In this document: in pieces, positions 1 to 7,948 of the stretch
Numbering within the stretch: the first letter of the stretch is position 1
Layout of the letters: each line of letters begins with the position of its first letter
Source of the DNA: Sphingomonadales bacterium
Lineage (GTDB): Bacteria > Pseudomonadota > Alphaproteobacteria > Sphingomonadales > Sphingomonadaceae
NCBI GenBank assembly: GCA_018971065.1
Contig: JAGWVC010000026.1
Span: 1-42,538 of the forward strand
DNA length: 42,538 nucleotides
Direction: 5' to 3'
The notes under the pieces: model-generated
Told to the model about the DNA's origin: nothing
Database searches by the model: none
The model's input: only the letters and a program-made list of their open reading frames with translations
Program-made: the position numbers and the translations under genes

Positions 1-799
1 CCAGTTCCATCGTCACCCGCTTCACCGTGCCGGCGGCGGCGGCGATGATCTTCTGCCCGGTGCCGCACGAGCCGGTGAAGGTGATCTTGTTCACGTCCGG
101 GTGGCTGGAAATCGCCGCGCCCACCGCGCCGTGCCCGGTGACGACATTGACCACGCCCGCCGGAATGCCCGCTTCCAGGCACAGTTCGCCGAAGCGAAGC
201 GGGGTCAGCGAGCCCTTTTCGGATGGCTTCATCACCACCGTGCAGCCCGCTGCCAGCGCCGGCGCGCACTTCCACGCCGCGCAGAACACCGGCCCGTTCC
301 ACGGGATGATCACGCCGACCACGCCCACCGGCTCGCGCAGGGTGTAGGACAGCAGTTCCACCGGCGAGGAATTGGGCGCGGTAGCCCCGCGCACCGATGT
401 TGCCAGCCCGGCATAATGGCGCAGCGCGCGCGTCACCATGCTGACGAAGTTTTTCGACGGGGTGATCGGGCGGCCCATCTCCAGCGTATCGACCAGCGCG
501 ATATCGTCGAACTCGGCCGCGACCAGATCGGCCAGCTTCAGCAGGCACGCCTGCCGCTCGCTGGGCTTGAACCGGCTCCACGGTCCCTCAAACGCGGCCC
601 TTGCGGCAGCCACCGCGCGATTCACATCCTCGTCATTGCCTTCGGCAACTTGCGCGATCACCGCACCGGTGCACGGATCGACCGAATCGAACCACTGGCC
701 GCCGCTGGGTTCCACCAGTTTCCCGTCGATCAGGTGAAGCGACCGCGCGCGATAGGCGGCGGGCAGCGGCGGTTGCGGGATCGACTTGAATACGTTCAC
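1..799 (-). CDS. Aldehyde dehydrogenase, N-terminal part (runs off the left edge)
   Basis: NAD(P)-dependent aldehyde dehydrogenase that would oxidise an aldehyde to the acid. About 266 N-terminal residues are visible. They show the family's IIPWNGP segment (the cofactor-site Asn), the KPSE lysine motif, the FTGSCGTG nucleotide-binding loop, and the start of the VTMEL segment holding the catalytic Glu. The catalytic Cys lies beyond the window. The chosen start is GTG at 799, with AAGGA about 8 bases upstream inside the end of the MFS gene. The gene follows the MFS stop by 4 bases and is the last visible gene of the leftward PQQ-dehydrogenase operon. It is the natural next step after a PQQ alcohol dehydrogenase. 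Truncation is due to the window edge, not decay. Confidence 0.93.
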   Translation of the reverse strand, partial: MNVFKSIPQPPLPAAYRARSLHLIDGKLVEPSGGQWFDSVDPCTGAVIAQVAEGNDEDVNRAVAAARAAFEGPWSRFKPSERQACLLKLADLVAAEFDDIALVDTLEMGRPITPSKNFVSMVTRALRHYAGLATSVRGATAPNSSPVELLSYTLREPVGVVGVIIPWNGPVFCAAWKCAPALAAGCTVVMKPSEKGSLTPLRFGELCLEAGIPAGVVNVVTGHGAVGAAISSHPDVNKITFTGSCGTGQKIIAAAAGTVKRVTMEL

Positions 800-803
800 G
801 AAA

Positions 804-2120
804 TCATTCCTTGTTTGCAACCATCGCGCGCATCTCGGCACGCCCCAGCGCGAGCAGCACCGCCGCCAGCGACAACACGATGGCGACCAGCAGCACCAGC
901 GAGGTGCCGACCTGCTTCGGATCGCCCAGCACATGATCGGTGAACAGCCCGACCAGCAGGTTGCCCAGCACCATGCCGACCAAGCCCGTCACCAGCACGA
1001 AGACCGCCGAAACCCGCCCGCGCAAATGCGGCGGCGTCACCACTTGCGCGGCGGCCGGCCCCATCGAGGCGGTGGACATGATCAGCATCATGTACGCGCC
1101 GAACAGCACCACCGTCACCTGCGGGCTGCTCACCAGATACGCGGCAATCGCGCACGGCCCGGCAATCGCCATCGTCGCGAGGCACCACGCCAGATGCGCA
1201 TCGCCCTTGCCGCGCGAGAACCAGCGATCGACCATCCGCCCGTGGATCGGCAGCGTGGCGGCCGGCACCATCTGCGCCACGCCCATCCACATGCCGATCT
1301 GCGCCGGCTTCCAGCCGTGCACGCGGCCCAGGAACGCCGGGCTCCACAATTGCAGGCCGATCGTCACCGAATAAACGAGGCCAATGCCGAGGATGATGCC
1401 ACCGAACGCGCGCCGGTGCGCCAGGATGAACGCCAGCGCCTCGCCATAGCCGCCGCCCGAAGCCGCCACAGACTTCTGCCGCGAAGGCTCGGGGAACAGG
1501 AACACGAGGAACGCGGTCAAAACCCCCGGAAAGCCGGTGATCAGGAACGCCTGCTGCCACGGCTTGAACCCGGCCATCATCGGCCAGTGCGAAGTTGCCC
1601 CCTGCAGCACCGCGCCCACCAATGGCCCGCCCAGCAGGAAGACGATGCCCGCGCCCATCACCCCGCCCATCACGAACACGGACATCGCGGTGGAGACTTC
1701 CTGCGGCCGGAACGTGTCGCCGATGATCGAATAGGCGCCGGTGGTGAAGCCGGATTCGCCGCCGCCGACCAGCGATCGCGCCATTGCCAGCGCGATGAAA
1801 CTGCCAGCAAGGCCGCACACCCCCGCGCCCAGGCTCCACACCACGATGCAGCCGAACAGCACCCAGCGGCGCCGGTGCCGGTCCAGCATCAGCCCCACCG
1901 GGATCGCGCAGAGCGCGTAAAGCACCGCGAACGCCGGCCCCTGCAGCAGGCCGATCTGGGTGTCGCTCAACCCCAGGTCGTGCTTGATCGGATCGACCAT
2001 CAGCGCCATCAGGTAGCGGTCCGCGAGGCTGCGGATGTACAGCACGAACAGCACCACCACCGCCAGCCACGCCACCGCGCGGCGTGGGTATTGCCGGTCC
2101 CCGGCCACGGCTTGCGTCAT
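804..2120 (-). CDS. Major facilitator superfamily transporter
   Basis: A 438-residue inner-membrane protein with about 12 hydrophobic segments. The cytoplasmic loop after the second segment carries the MFS signature (GLMLDRHRRRW). The N-terminal half resembles the spinster-like/hexuronate-type MFS group, with an ADRYLMALM segment in helix 1 and SDTQIGLLQG before helix 2. Its ATG overlaps the stop of the flavin reductase gene (ATGA, 2117-2120), so the two are probably translationally coupled. Placed among alcohol and aldehyde oxidation genes, it most likely imports the growth substrate or exports an intermediate. The substrate cannot be read from the sequence. Confidence 0.9.
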   Translation of the reverse strand: MTQAVAGDRQYPRRAVAWLAVVVLFVLYIRSLADRYLMALMVDPIKHDLGLSDTQIGLLQGPAFAVLYALCAIPVGLMLDRHRRRWVLFGCIVVWSLGAGVCGLAGSFIALAMARSLVGGGESGFTTGAYSIIGDTFRPQEVSTAMSVFVMGGVMGAGIVFLLGGPLVGAVLQGATSHWPMMAGFKPWQQAFLITGFPGVLTAFLVFLFPEPSRQKSVAASGGGYGEALAFILAHRRAFGGIILGIGLVYSVTIGLQLWSPAFLGRVHGWKPAQIGMWMGVAQMVPAATLPIHGRMVDRWFSRGKGDAHLAWCLATMAIAGPCAIAAYLVSSPQVTVVLFGAYMMLIMSTASMGPAAAQVVTPPHLRGRVSAVFVLVTGLVGMVLGNLLVGLFTDHVLGDPKQVGTSLVLLVAIVLSLAAVLLALGRAEMRAMVANKE

Positions 2121-2779
2121 TCCGGAATTCCCCCCTTGCCCCGCGTCGCTTCGGCGCGCGCCGGGTCATATGCCGGTCGGTCGATCGAAAACTGGTCGCT
2201 GGTGCGTGCGTACCAGCCGCCGCCGTGCGTGCGGCCCAGCAACCGCATTGCCGGCGTATCGAGATAGAACTTCGCCGGATTGGTGACGAATTCATCGCGG
2301 ATATGCGCGACCAGAATCTCGCCGATCAGCACCGATTGCAGTCTGCCGATGTCGAGCAGTTCCAGCTTGCGGCATTCGAAGCTGACCGGGGCGCTGGCGA
2401 TGCGCGGCGGCGCCACCACGTCGCTGGGCAGCGTGGCGATGCCGGCATAGTCGATCTCGGAAACATCGGCGGGCGCATCGACGCTGGACAGGTTCATCGC
2501 CGCCACGTCCGGCTCACCGACAAGGTTCACCACGAATTCGCCATTCGCGGCGATATTGCGCGCGGTATCCTTGTAGCCGCCGGTCTTCATGTCCTTCAGC
2601 AGGCCCAGCATCACCATCGGCGGCTCAACCCCGCAGGCGTTGAAGAAGCTGTAGGGCGCGCAGTTGACCAGGCCCGCTTCGCCGACCGTGGTGATCCACG
2701 CGATCGGCCGGGGCGTGATCGTCGAATTGACCAGCTTGTAGCGCGCGCCCAGGTCCAGTTCGCGCATGTCGAAGCGCAT
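2117..2779 (-). CDS. Flavin reductase-like (FMN-binding split barrel) protein
   Basis: A 220-residue protein of the DIM6/NTAB flavin-reductase-like family, which binds FMN and often supplies reduced flavin to a monooxygenase or acts alone on small substrates. Visible family features are the N-terminal LVNSTITPRPIAWITT stretch, CAPYSFFNACGVEPP and the NGEFVVNLV segment. The start at 2779 is chosen because it begins with MRFDMRELD and sits 4 bases after the crotonase stop; a longer in-frame reading would run into the crotonase gene. It lies between crotonase and MFS genes in the operon. No two-component monooxygenase is visible nearby, so its partner is unknown. Confidence 0.85.
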   Translation of the reverse strand: MRFDMRELDLGARYKLVNSTITPRPIAWITTVGEAGLVNCAPYSFFNACGVEPPMVMLGLLKDMKTGGYKDTARNIAANGEFVVNLVGEPDVAAMNLSSVDAPADVSEIDYAGIATLPSDVVAPPRIASAPVSFECRKLELLDIGRLQSVLIGEILVAHIRDEFVTNPAKFYLDTPAMRLLGRTHGGGWYARTSDQFSIDRPAYDPARAEATRGKGGIPE

Positions 2780-2783
2780 CGTG

Positions 2784-3578
2784 TCAGCCTTTCGCCGCTT
2801 TGCGGGCTTCGGCGGCGGCGATGAACGCCGCCCGCGCCCGCGCCGCCTCGTCGCTGGCCTGGGTGATCTGGCAGAACGCCAGTTCCAGCGCGAAGCCCTG
2901 CGCCAGCGTCGAAGCCTCCGCCTCGTGCAGCATCCGCTTGGCCAGTTCCGCCGCCTGGACGTTGCCTTCGCCGATGCCGCGCGCGAAGGCCAGCGCCGCA
3001 TCCACCGCGGTGCCATCGGGCACGACGCGGCTGGCGAGGCCCAGTTCCAGCGCTTCGGCCGCGCCCAGCGCCCGGCCCGAGAACACGATCTCGGCCGCGC
3101 GGCGCCGGCCCAGTTGCCGGGTCAGTTGCCAGGCCACGCCGCCATCCGGGGTCAACCCCATCTTCAGGAACGGCGCGCCGAACTGCGCGGCCGCGCCCGC
3201 GATCAGCACGTCACAGGCCAGCGCCAGCCCCCAGGCCACGCCCCAGGCGCCACCTTCGACCGCCGCGATCGTCGGGATCGGCAGCGCGGCGATGCGCCCG
3301 ATCACGCGCTGGCCCATTTCCAGCCGCTTGCCCCGGCTCAACGCGCCTTCACCCCGCGCCGGCGGCGTCTTCACGTCGCCGCCGCTGGAAAAGTACCCGT
3401 CCGCCCCCCGGATCACCAGCGCGCGGGCCGGGCTGTCGCCCTCCAGCTCGGTCAGCAGGTCGGCGAACGCCTCCCACATCGCGAACGACACGGTGTTGCG
3501 CATGCGCGGACGGTTGAGCGTGACGATGACAATGCCGTCTTCACGCTCAACCAGCAGGTCATTGCTCGGCTCGGTCAT
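2784..3578 (-). CDS. Crotonase-superfamily protein (enoyl-CoA hydratase/isomerase-like)
   Basis: A 264-residue crotonase fold protein acting on an acyl-CoA. The oxyanion-hole segment is FSSGGDVK (about residues 63-70), followed by VEGGAWGVAWGLALACD. The two glutamates used by classical enoyl-CoA hydratase appear replaced: the first by Gly in WGVAWGLA, the second by Phe in GAPFLKMG. An Asp is present in LTPDGG (D145), the position used as catalytic acid by PaaG-type isomerases. It may therefore be an isomerase or another crotonase chemistry. The ATG at 3578 shares its A with the PQQ dehydrogenase stop (TGATG); a GTG one codon upstream is the alternative start. Confidence 0.88.
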   Translation of the reverse strand: MTEPSNDLLVEREDGIVIVTLNRPRMRNTVSFAMWEAFADLLTELEGDSPARALVIRGADGYFSSGGDVKTPPARGEGALSRGKRLEMGQRVIGRIAALPIPTIAAVEGGAWGVAWGLALACDVLIAGAAAQFGAPFLKMGLTPDGGVAWQLTRQLGRRRAAEIVFSGRALGAAEALELGLASRVVPDGTAVDAALAFARGIGEGNVQAAELAKRMLHEAEASTLAQGFALELAFCQITQASDEAARARAAFIAAAEARKAAKG

Positions 3579-5638
3579 CACTTCGTCGGCATCGTCGCGC
3601 GGGCGCGCTGGCGGATGAAGTGGCGCAGGCCTTCCAGTTCGGCATCGCTGAGGTGCGCGAAGCGGCCCATGCCCCGGTTCATCAGCGCGCCTTCGTGGAC
3701 CACCGAATAGAACGCGTCCTTGTCCAGCGGGATCGGCGACTTGCGCAAGTCGGGCGCGGCGCCGCCGGCGATCATGCCGCCGCCGTGGCAGATGTTGCAG
3801 CCGGCATTGAAGATGCCCGCGCCGATTGCCGCCTTGGCCGGATCGATCACGAAGGCGGGATCGTCAACGATCGGTTCCGCCACGCGTTCGAACGTCGGCA
3901 GCTTGCCATGCCCGCCCAGCGCGAACGTCAGCACCCGGCGCTTCTGCTGGCGATAGTCCCAGTTGGGCTGGTTGGCGAAGCTGGAGCGGAAGCTGGCGAT
4001 CACCGTGACATACTGCCTGCCGCCCGCCGAATAGGAGATCGGCGCGGCCAGAATGCCGTTCTTCGCGTCGAAGCTCCACAGCTTCTCGCCGTTGGCGGCG
4101 TCATAGGCGGCGAAATCGCCGGTGTTCAACCCCTGGAAGATCAGCCGCCCACCGGTGGCCAGCACGCCGCCGTTGAACACGTTCGGCTGCGGGATTTCCC
4201 ACGCCTTCTTCTGGGTCTGCGGGTTCCAGGCCAGCAGCGTGCTGCGCGCCGGCGGCACCACCAGCCCCGGCGGCGGCGCGCCAAGACCGGTGTTGACGAA
4301 CATGCCGTCCTTGAACTTCCAGTCCTTGATGTTCGGCGGATCGATCTGGACGCGGCCGCCCACCATCACCGGAATGTAGGTCAGCCCGGTCTGCGGGCTG
4401 TGCGCCATCGACTGGACGCCGTGCGCGCCGTTGGGGAACGGATAGACGATCGCCGGCTTGCCGTCCGGATAAAGCGATTCCGGGTTCACGTCGGGCCGCC
4501 CGGTGTCCTCGTCCACGTCCTTGGCCCAGTTCACCTGCGCGAAGTTTTTCACCGTCAGCAGCTTGCCGTTGGCGCGATCGATCACATAGTAGAAGCCGTT
4601 CTTCGGCGCCTGCAGCAGCACGTCGTGCTTCTGGCCCTTCACCACCATCGTGGTCAGCGCCATGTCCTCGTCGTTGTCGAAATCCGAACTGTCGCCGGGG
4701 CTGACCTGGTAGTGCCAGGCATACTTGCCGCTTTTCGCGTCCAGCGCGACGATCGAATCGATGTAGAGGTTGTCGCCGCCGCCGGGGCTGCGGATCTTGG
4801 CGTTCCACGGCAGGCCGTTGCCGGTGCCGATGTAGACGCGGTCGTACTTGGCGTCGTAGGTCATCGCGTGCCAGACCGCGCCGCCGCCGCCGAATTTCCA
4901 CCAGTCGCCGTTCCAGGTCTTCGCGGCCTGCTCCTGCGCCTTGTCCTCGAAGCCGTTGGCGGGGTTGCCGGGCACGGTGTAGAAGCGCCACAGCTTCTTG
5001 CCGGTCTTGAGGTCATAGCCGGTGACATAGCCGCGCACCGCCGAATAGTCGCCGCCGCCGAAGCCGATGACCACCACACCGCCCGCCACCAGCGGCGGCC
5101 CGGCGATATAGGCACCGTGCGAGATCGGCTCGTCCAGGGTCTGCACGCTCCACGCCAGCTTGCCGCTGCGGGCGTCCACCGCCAGCAGGCGTCCGTCGCG
5201 CGTGGCGGTGATGACCTTGCCGTCGCGGAAGGCGATGCCGCGAATGCCCCAGCCGGCGCGCATCCGCCACTGCGCGCCTTCGGATTCGGCGACCTTGGGG
5301 TCGTACTTCCACAGGAGCTTGCCGCTGCGCGCGTCGAGCGCGTGGATGACGCTGTGGCCCACCGCGAAGTAGAGCACGCCGTTCACCGCCAACGGTTCGG
5401 TGTAGCCGTCGAACGTGTCGAGATCGTACGACCATGCCAGCCCCAGCTTGCCGACGTTGGCTGTGGTGATCTGGCCCAGCGGGCTGTAATGCTCGCCATT
5501 GTCGTCACCGCCGAAGCTGAACCAGTCGCGCCCCTCAACCGGCGCGGCATCCGGCCCGGCGGACAGCCCGGCCCCGCCCATGCCCAGCAATGCTGCGGCG
5601 GCTGCCGCGAACCCCAAGCGCCTGCTCATTCCGGCCAT
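3578..5638 (-). CDS. PQQ-dependent alcohol dehydrogenase with C-terminal cytochrome c (quinohemoprotein)
   Basis: A 686-residue periplasmic quinohemoprotein of the type II alcohol dehydrogenase group. It oxidises an alcohol with PQQ and passes electrons to its own haem. It has a signal peptide (MAGMSRRLGF followed by an Ala-rich core), an eight-bladed propeller with repeated LDARSGKLLW-type motifs, the SPGGGDNL segment, and a C-terminal haem site CNICH (C614, C617, H618) with a later Met (GMGRF) as likely distal ligand. The vicinal Cys pair of methanol/ethanol dehydrogenases is absent; residues about 127-134 read RAGWGIRG. Start 5638 is preceded by AGGG at suitable spacing; MSRR at 5629 is an alternative. 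First gene of the leftward operon. Confidence 0.93.
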   Translation of the reverse strand: MAGMSRRLGFAAAAAALLGMGGAGLSAGPDAAPVEGRDWFSFGGDDNGEHYSPLGQITTANVGKLGLAWSYDLDTFDGYTEPLAVNGVLYFAVGHSVIHALDARSGKLLWKYDPKVAESEGAQWRMRAGWGIRGIAFRDGKVITATRDGRLLAVDARSGKLAWSVQTLDEPISHGAYIAGPPLVAGGVVVIGFGGGDYSAVRGYVTGYDLKTGKKLWRFYTVPGNPANGFEDKAQEQAAKTWNGDWWKFGGGGAVWHAMTYDAKYDRVYIGTGNGLPWNAKIRSPGGGDNLYIDSIVALDAKSGKYAWHYQVSPGDSSDFDNDEDMALTTMVVKGQKHDVLLQAPKNGFYYVIDRANGKLLTVKNFAQVNWAKDVDEDTGRPDVNPESLYPDGKPAIVYPFPNGAHGVQSMAHSPQTGLTYIPVMVGGRVQIDPPNIKDWKFKDGMFVNTGLGAPPPGLVVPPARSTLLAWNPQTQKKAWEIPQPNVFNGGVLATGGRLIFQGLNTGDFAAYDAANGEKLWSFDAKNGILAAPISYSAGGRQYVTVIASFRSSFANQPNWDYRQQKRRVLTFALGGHGKLPTFERVAEPIVDDPAFVIDPAKAAIGAGIFNAGCNICHGGGMIAGGAAPDLRKSPIPLDKDAFYSVVHEGALMNRGMGRFAHLSDAELEGLRHFIRQRARATMPTK

Positions 5639-5687
5639 CCCGCGAATTCCCTGATCGTGATTGCTTCCCGCGCTGCCAGCGCGAATA

Positions 5688-5705
5688 ACTGCACTGTGGT
5701 GCAGT
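5688..5705. promoter_or_regulatory. Inverted repeat upstream of the first PQQ dehydrogenase (operator candidate)
   Basis: A perfect 7-base inverted repeat, ACTGCAC-N4-GTGCAGT, centred about 58 bases upstream of the start at 5638. Its core CTGCA-N6-TGCAG, flanked by AAAA on the minus-strand upstream side, recurs upstream of the second PQQ dehydrogenase at a similar distance. A TTGACC hexamer lies just upstream on the minus strand and could be a -35 box. The repeat sits in the promoter zone, so it is probably a regulator binding site. The regulator is unknown. Confidence 0.6.
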
Positions 5706-5743
5706 TTTAAGGTCAAGTCAATCGGCCGGCTACTGGCGGCCCG

Positions 5744-7795
5744 CTACTGGCCCTTGTCCACCACCGGCCGCGCCTGCCCGGCCGCCACCGCGCGCGCCCG
5801 CTGCCGCAGGTAATGCGCCACGCCGACCAGCGCGGTCTCGCTCACCTCGGCGAAGGCTGGCATCCCCCGCTCCACCAGCGGGCTGTGGCGGACGAACCCG
5901 GCAAAGCCTGCGGGATCGAGCGGCACGGCCGAGCGCAGCAAGTCGGGTGCGGCACCGCCCGACAGCGCCCCGGCGCCGTGGCAGGTGGCGCAACGGTCGG
6001 CATATTCCGCCGCCCCCGCCTTCGCCAGCGCCGGATCGACCGTGAACCCCGCGTCGTCGGGCAATGCGCGATCGGGCGCGACATAGGCGGGAATGCCGTC
6101 CTTGCCGTCCAGCGCAAACACCAGCACCCGCCACTGCTGGGCGCGATAGTCCCATTCGCCTTTCGCGAACCCTTGCGCGGTGGGATAGCGCGAGCCTGCC
6201 ACCACCGCGACGAACTGCCGCCCCCGCACGCTGTAGGTGATCGGCTGCGCCATCACCGCGGTCTGCGCATCGAACTGCCACAGCAAGCGCCCGCTGTCCG
6301 CCGCCAGCGCGGTGAACTGCCCTTCGCCGCGCCCCTGGAACAGCAGGTTGCCGGCGGTGGTCATGGTGCCGCCGCCGCCGCGCGGGCCTTGCAGCGGCAG
6401 GCGCCAGGCCTCGCGCTGGTTCGCGACATCCCAGGCCAGCAGGAACGAATGCGGTGGGCGCGGCTTCGGGTCGGCGGGAATTTCGCCGATGCCGTTGGAG
6501 ATGCGCTGCCCGTCGCGGAACCGCCACGCGCGCAGCGGCCCCGGCGGATCGAGATAGACCCGCCCCTGATCCATCGCCGGGATATAGGCCAGCCCGGTCT
6601 TTGCATTGAACGACATCGCCTCGATGTTGTGCGCGCCGAACGGCGAGGGGTAGACGATCGTCGGCTTGCCATCGGGGAACCGCGCCGCCGGGTTCTCGAT
6701 CGGCCGGCCGGTGGCCATGTCGATGCCGCTGGCCCAGTTCATCGGCACGATGGCTTTGGCCGACAGCAGCTTGCCGGTGCGACGGTCGATCACATAGAAG
6801 AACCCGTTCTTCGGCGCCTGCATCAGCACATCGTGCTTCTGCCCGTCGATCACCATGCCGTCGGCCAGTTCGATGTCCATGTCGGCGTTGTAGTCCCAGC
6901 TTTCGCCGGGATTGACCTGATAGTGCCACTTGTACCGGCCCGTTTTCGCATCGAGCGCGATGATCGAGCAGACGAACAGGTTGTCGCCGCCTTCCGGCGA
7001 ACGGATCTTGCGGTTCCACGGGCTGCCGTTGCCGGTGCCGATGTACAGCGTGCCGTACTTCGGGTCATAGGCCATCGCGTTCCACACCGTGGCGCCGCCG
7101 CCGAACTTCCACCACGGGCCGGTCCAGGTTTTCGCCGCCAGCGCCATCGCCGGGTTCTCGAACCCCTTTGCCGGGTTGCCCGGTACCGTCCAGAACCGCC
7201 ATGCCTGCTGGCCGGTCTTCTGGTCATAGGCGGTGACATAGCCGCGCACCGGGGCATAATCGGCGCCGCCGTGTCCCACCACCACCAGATTGCCGGCGAT
7301 CCACGGCGCGCCGGAAATATAGCGCTCGTCCCCCGGCACCGTCGTCTGCCGCGACCAGCGCGGCTTGCCGGTCCGGGCATCCAGCGCGATCAGCCGTCCG
7401 TCCATCGTGCCGGTGAACACCTGACCGTGTGCATAGGCAATCCCGCGCGAACCCCATGCCCCGCGCAACGCCACGCCCGCCTTCTGGCGCGCGTGGGTAT
7501 CCACCTGCCACAGCAGCCGCCCGGTCGCCGCGTCCAGCGCCAGCACGGTGCTGGCGCCGGCGGCCAGATACAGCACGCCGTCCGCCTCCACCGGCGCGGT
7601 CAGGCTTTGTCCGCCGACATCGATGTCATGGTGCCACGCCAGCCCCAGCCGCGCCACGTTGCCGGCGTCGATCTGGTCCAGCAGGCTGGAATGCGTCGCG
7701 CCGGGGCCATCGTAATCGGTCCAGTCGCCATCGGCGCCCGGCACCGGGGAAGCCGCCCCCAGCGCCAGCAGCGCCAGTCCATGCCACAATCGCAT
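5744..7795 (-). CDS. Second PQQ-dependent alcohol dehydrogenase with C-terminal cytochrome c
   Basis: A 683-residue paralogue of the neighbouring quinohemoprotein, also predicted periplasmic (signal peptide MRLWHGLALLALGAASPVPGA). It carries the propeller motifs, SPEGGDNLF, a GESWDYNAD stretch where type II enzymes carry the catalytic Asp, and a haem site CATCH (C602, C605, H606) with GMPAF as likely Met ligand. As in its neighbour, the vicinal Cys pair is missing; residues 111-118 read RGAWGSRG. The ATG at 7795 has a clear GGAGAAGG ribosome site. It has its own promoter region, shared with the divergent acyl-CoA ligase. Why the cell keeps two similar enzymes is unknown; different substrate range or inducer is plausible. 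Confidence 0.93.
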   Translation of the reverse strand: MRLWHGLALLALGAASPVPGADGDWTDYDGPGATHSSLLDQIDAGNVARLGLAWHHDIDVGGQSLTAPVEADGVLYLAAGASTVLALDAATGRLLWQVDTHARQKAGVALRGAWGSRGIAYAHGQVFTGTMDGRLIALDARTGKPRWSRQTTVPGDERYISGAPWIAGNLVVVGHGGADYAPVRGYVTAYDQKTGQQAWRFWTVPGNPAKGFENPAMALAAKTWTGPWWKFGGGATVWNAMAYDPKYGTLYIGTGNGSPWNRKIRSPEGGDNLFVCSIIALDAKTGRYKWHYQVNPGESWDYNADMDIELADGMVIDGQKHDVLMQAPKNGFFYVIDRRTGKLLSAKAIVPMNWASGIDMATGRPIENPAARFPDGKPTIVYPSPFGAHNIEAMSFNAKTGLAYIPAMDQGRVYLDPPGPLRAWRFRDGQRISNGIGEIPADPKPRPPHSFLLAWDVANQREAWRLPLQGPRGGGGTMTTAGNLLFQGRGEGQFTALAADSGRLLWQFDAQTAVMAQPITYSVRGRQFVAVVAGSRYPTAQGFAKGEWDYRAQQWRVLVFALDGKDGIPAYVAPDRALPDDAGFTVDPALAKAGAAEYADRCATCHGAGALSGGAAPDLLRSAVPLDPAGFAGFVRHSPLVERGMPAFAEVSETALVGVAHYLRQRARAVAAGQARPVVDKGQ

Positions 7796-7850
7796 CGCCT
7801 TCTCCCGATTGGCCGCCGTGGCCGCTGCGCCCCGTATCGCGCCGCACTTC

Positions 7851-7866
7851 CTGCAACGCAATGCAG
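7851..7866. promoter_or_regulatory. CTGCA-N6-TGCAG inverted repeat in the PQQ dehydrogenase / CoA ligase intergenic region
   Basis: A perfect 5-base inverted repeat with a 6-base spacer. It is followed on the plus strand by TTTTT, so the minus strand reads AAAAACTGCA-N6-TGCAG. It lies 56 bases upstream of the second PQQ dehydrogenase start and 83 bases upstream of the ligase start. It matches the arrangement at 5688-5705 in sequence, spacing and distance to the start codon. Likely the same regulator binds both sites. Confidence 0.6.
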
Positions 7867-7948
7867 TTTTTGCCGGCAGGTGGCTTGCATCCCCGCGCGA
7901 ATTGCCGTTGATTGCGGGCGGCGCGCCACGCGGAGGAGAACCAGACCC

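Noticed and set aside
1..799. Aldehyde dehydrogenase as a pseudogene
   Set aside because: It is cut only by the window boundary; the visible frame is intact.
796..2295. Open frames on both strands overlapping the MFS gene
   Set aside because: The frame at 804-2120 has clear membrane helices and MFS motifs; the others are compositionally biased shadows.
3620..5710. A 696-codon plus-strand open frame
   Set aside because: Antisense to the first PQQ dehydrogenase; the translation is His/Arg/Val-rich without motifs.
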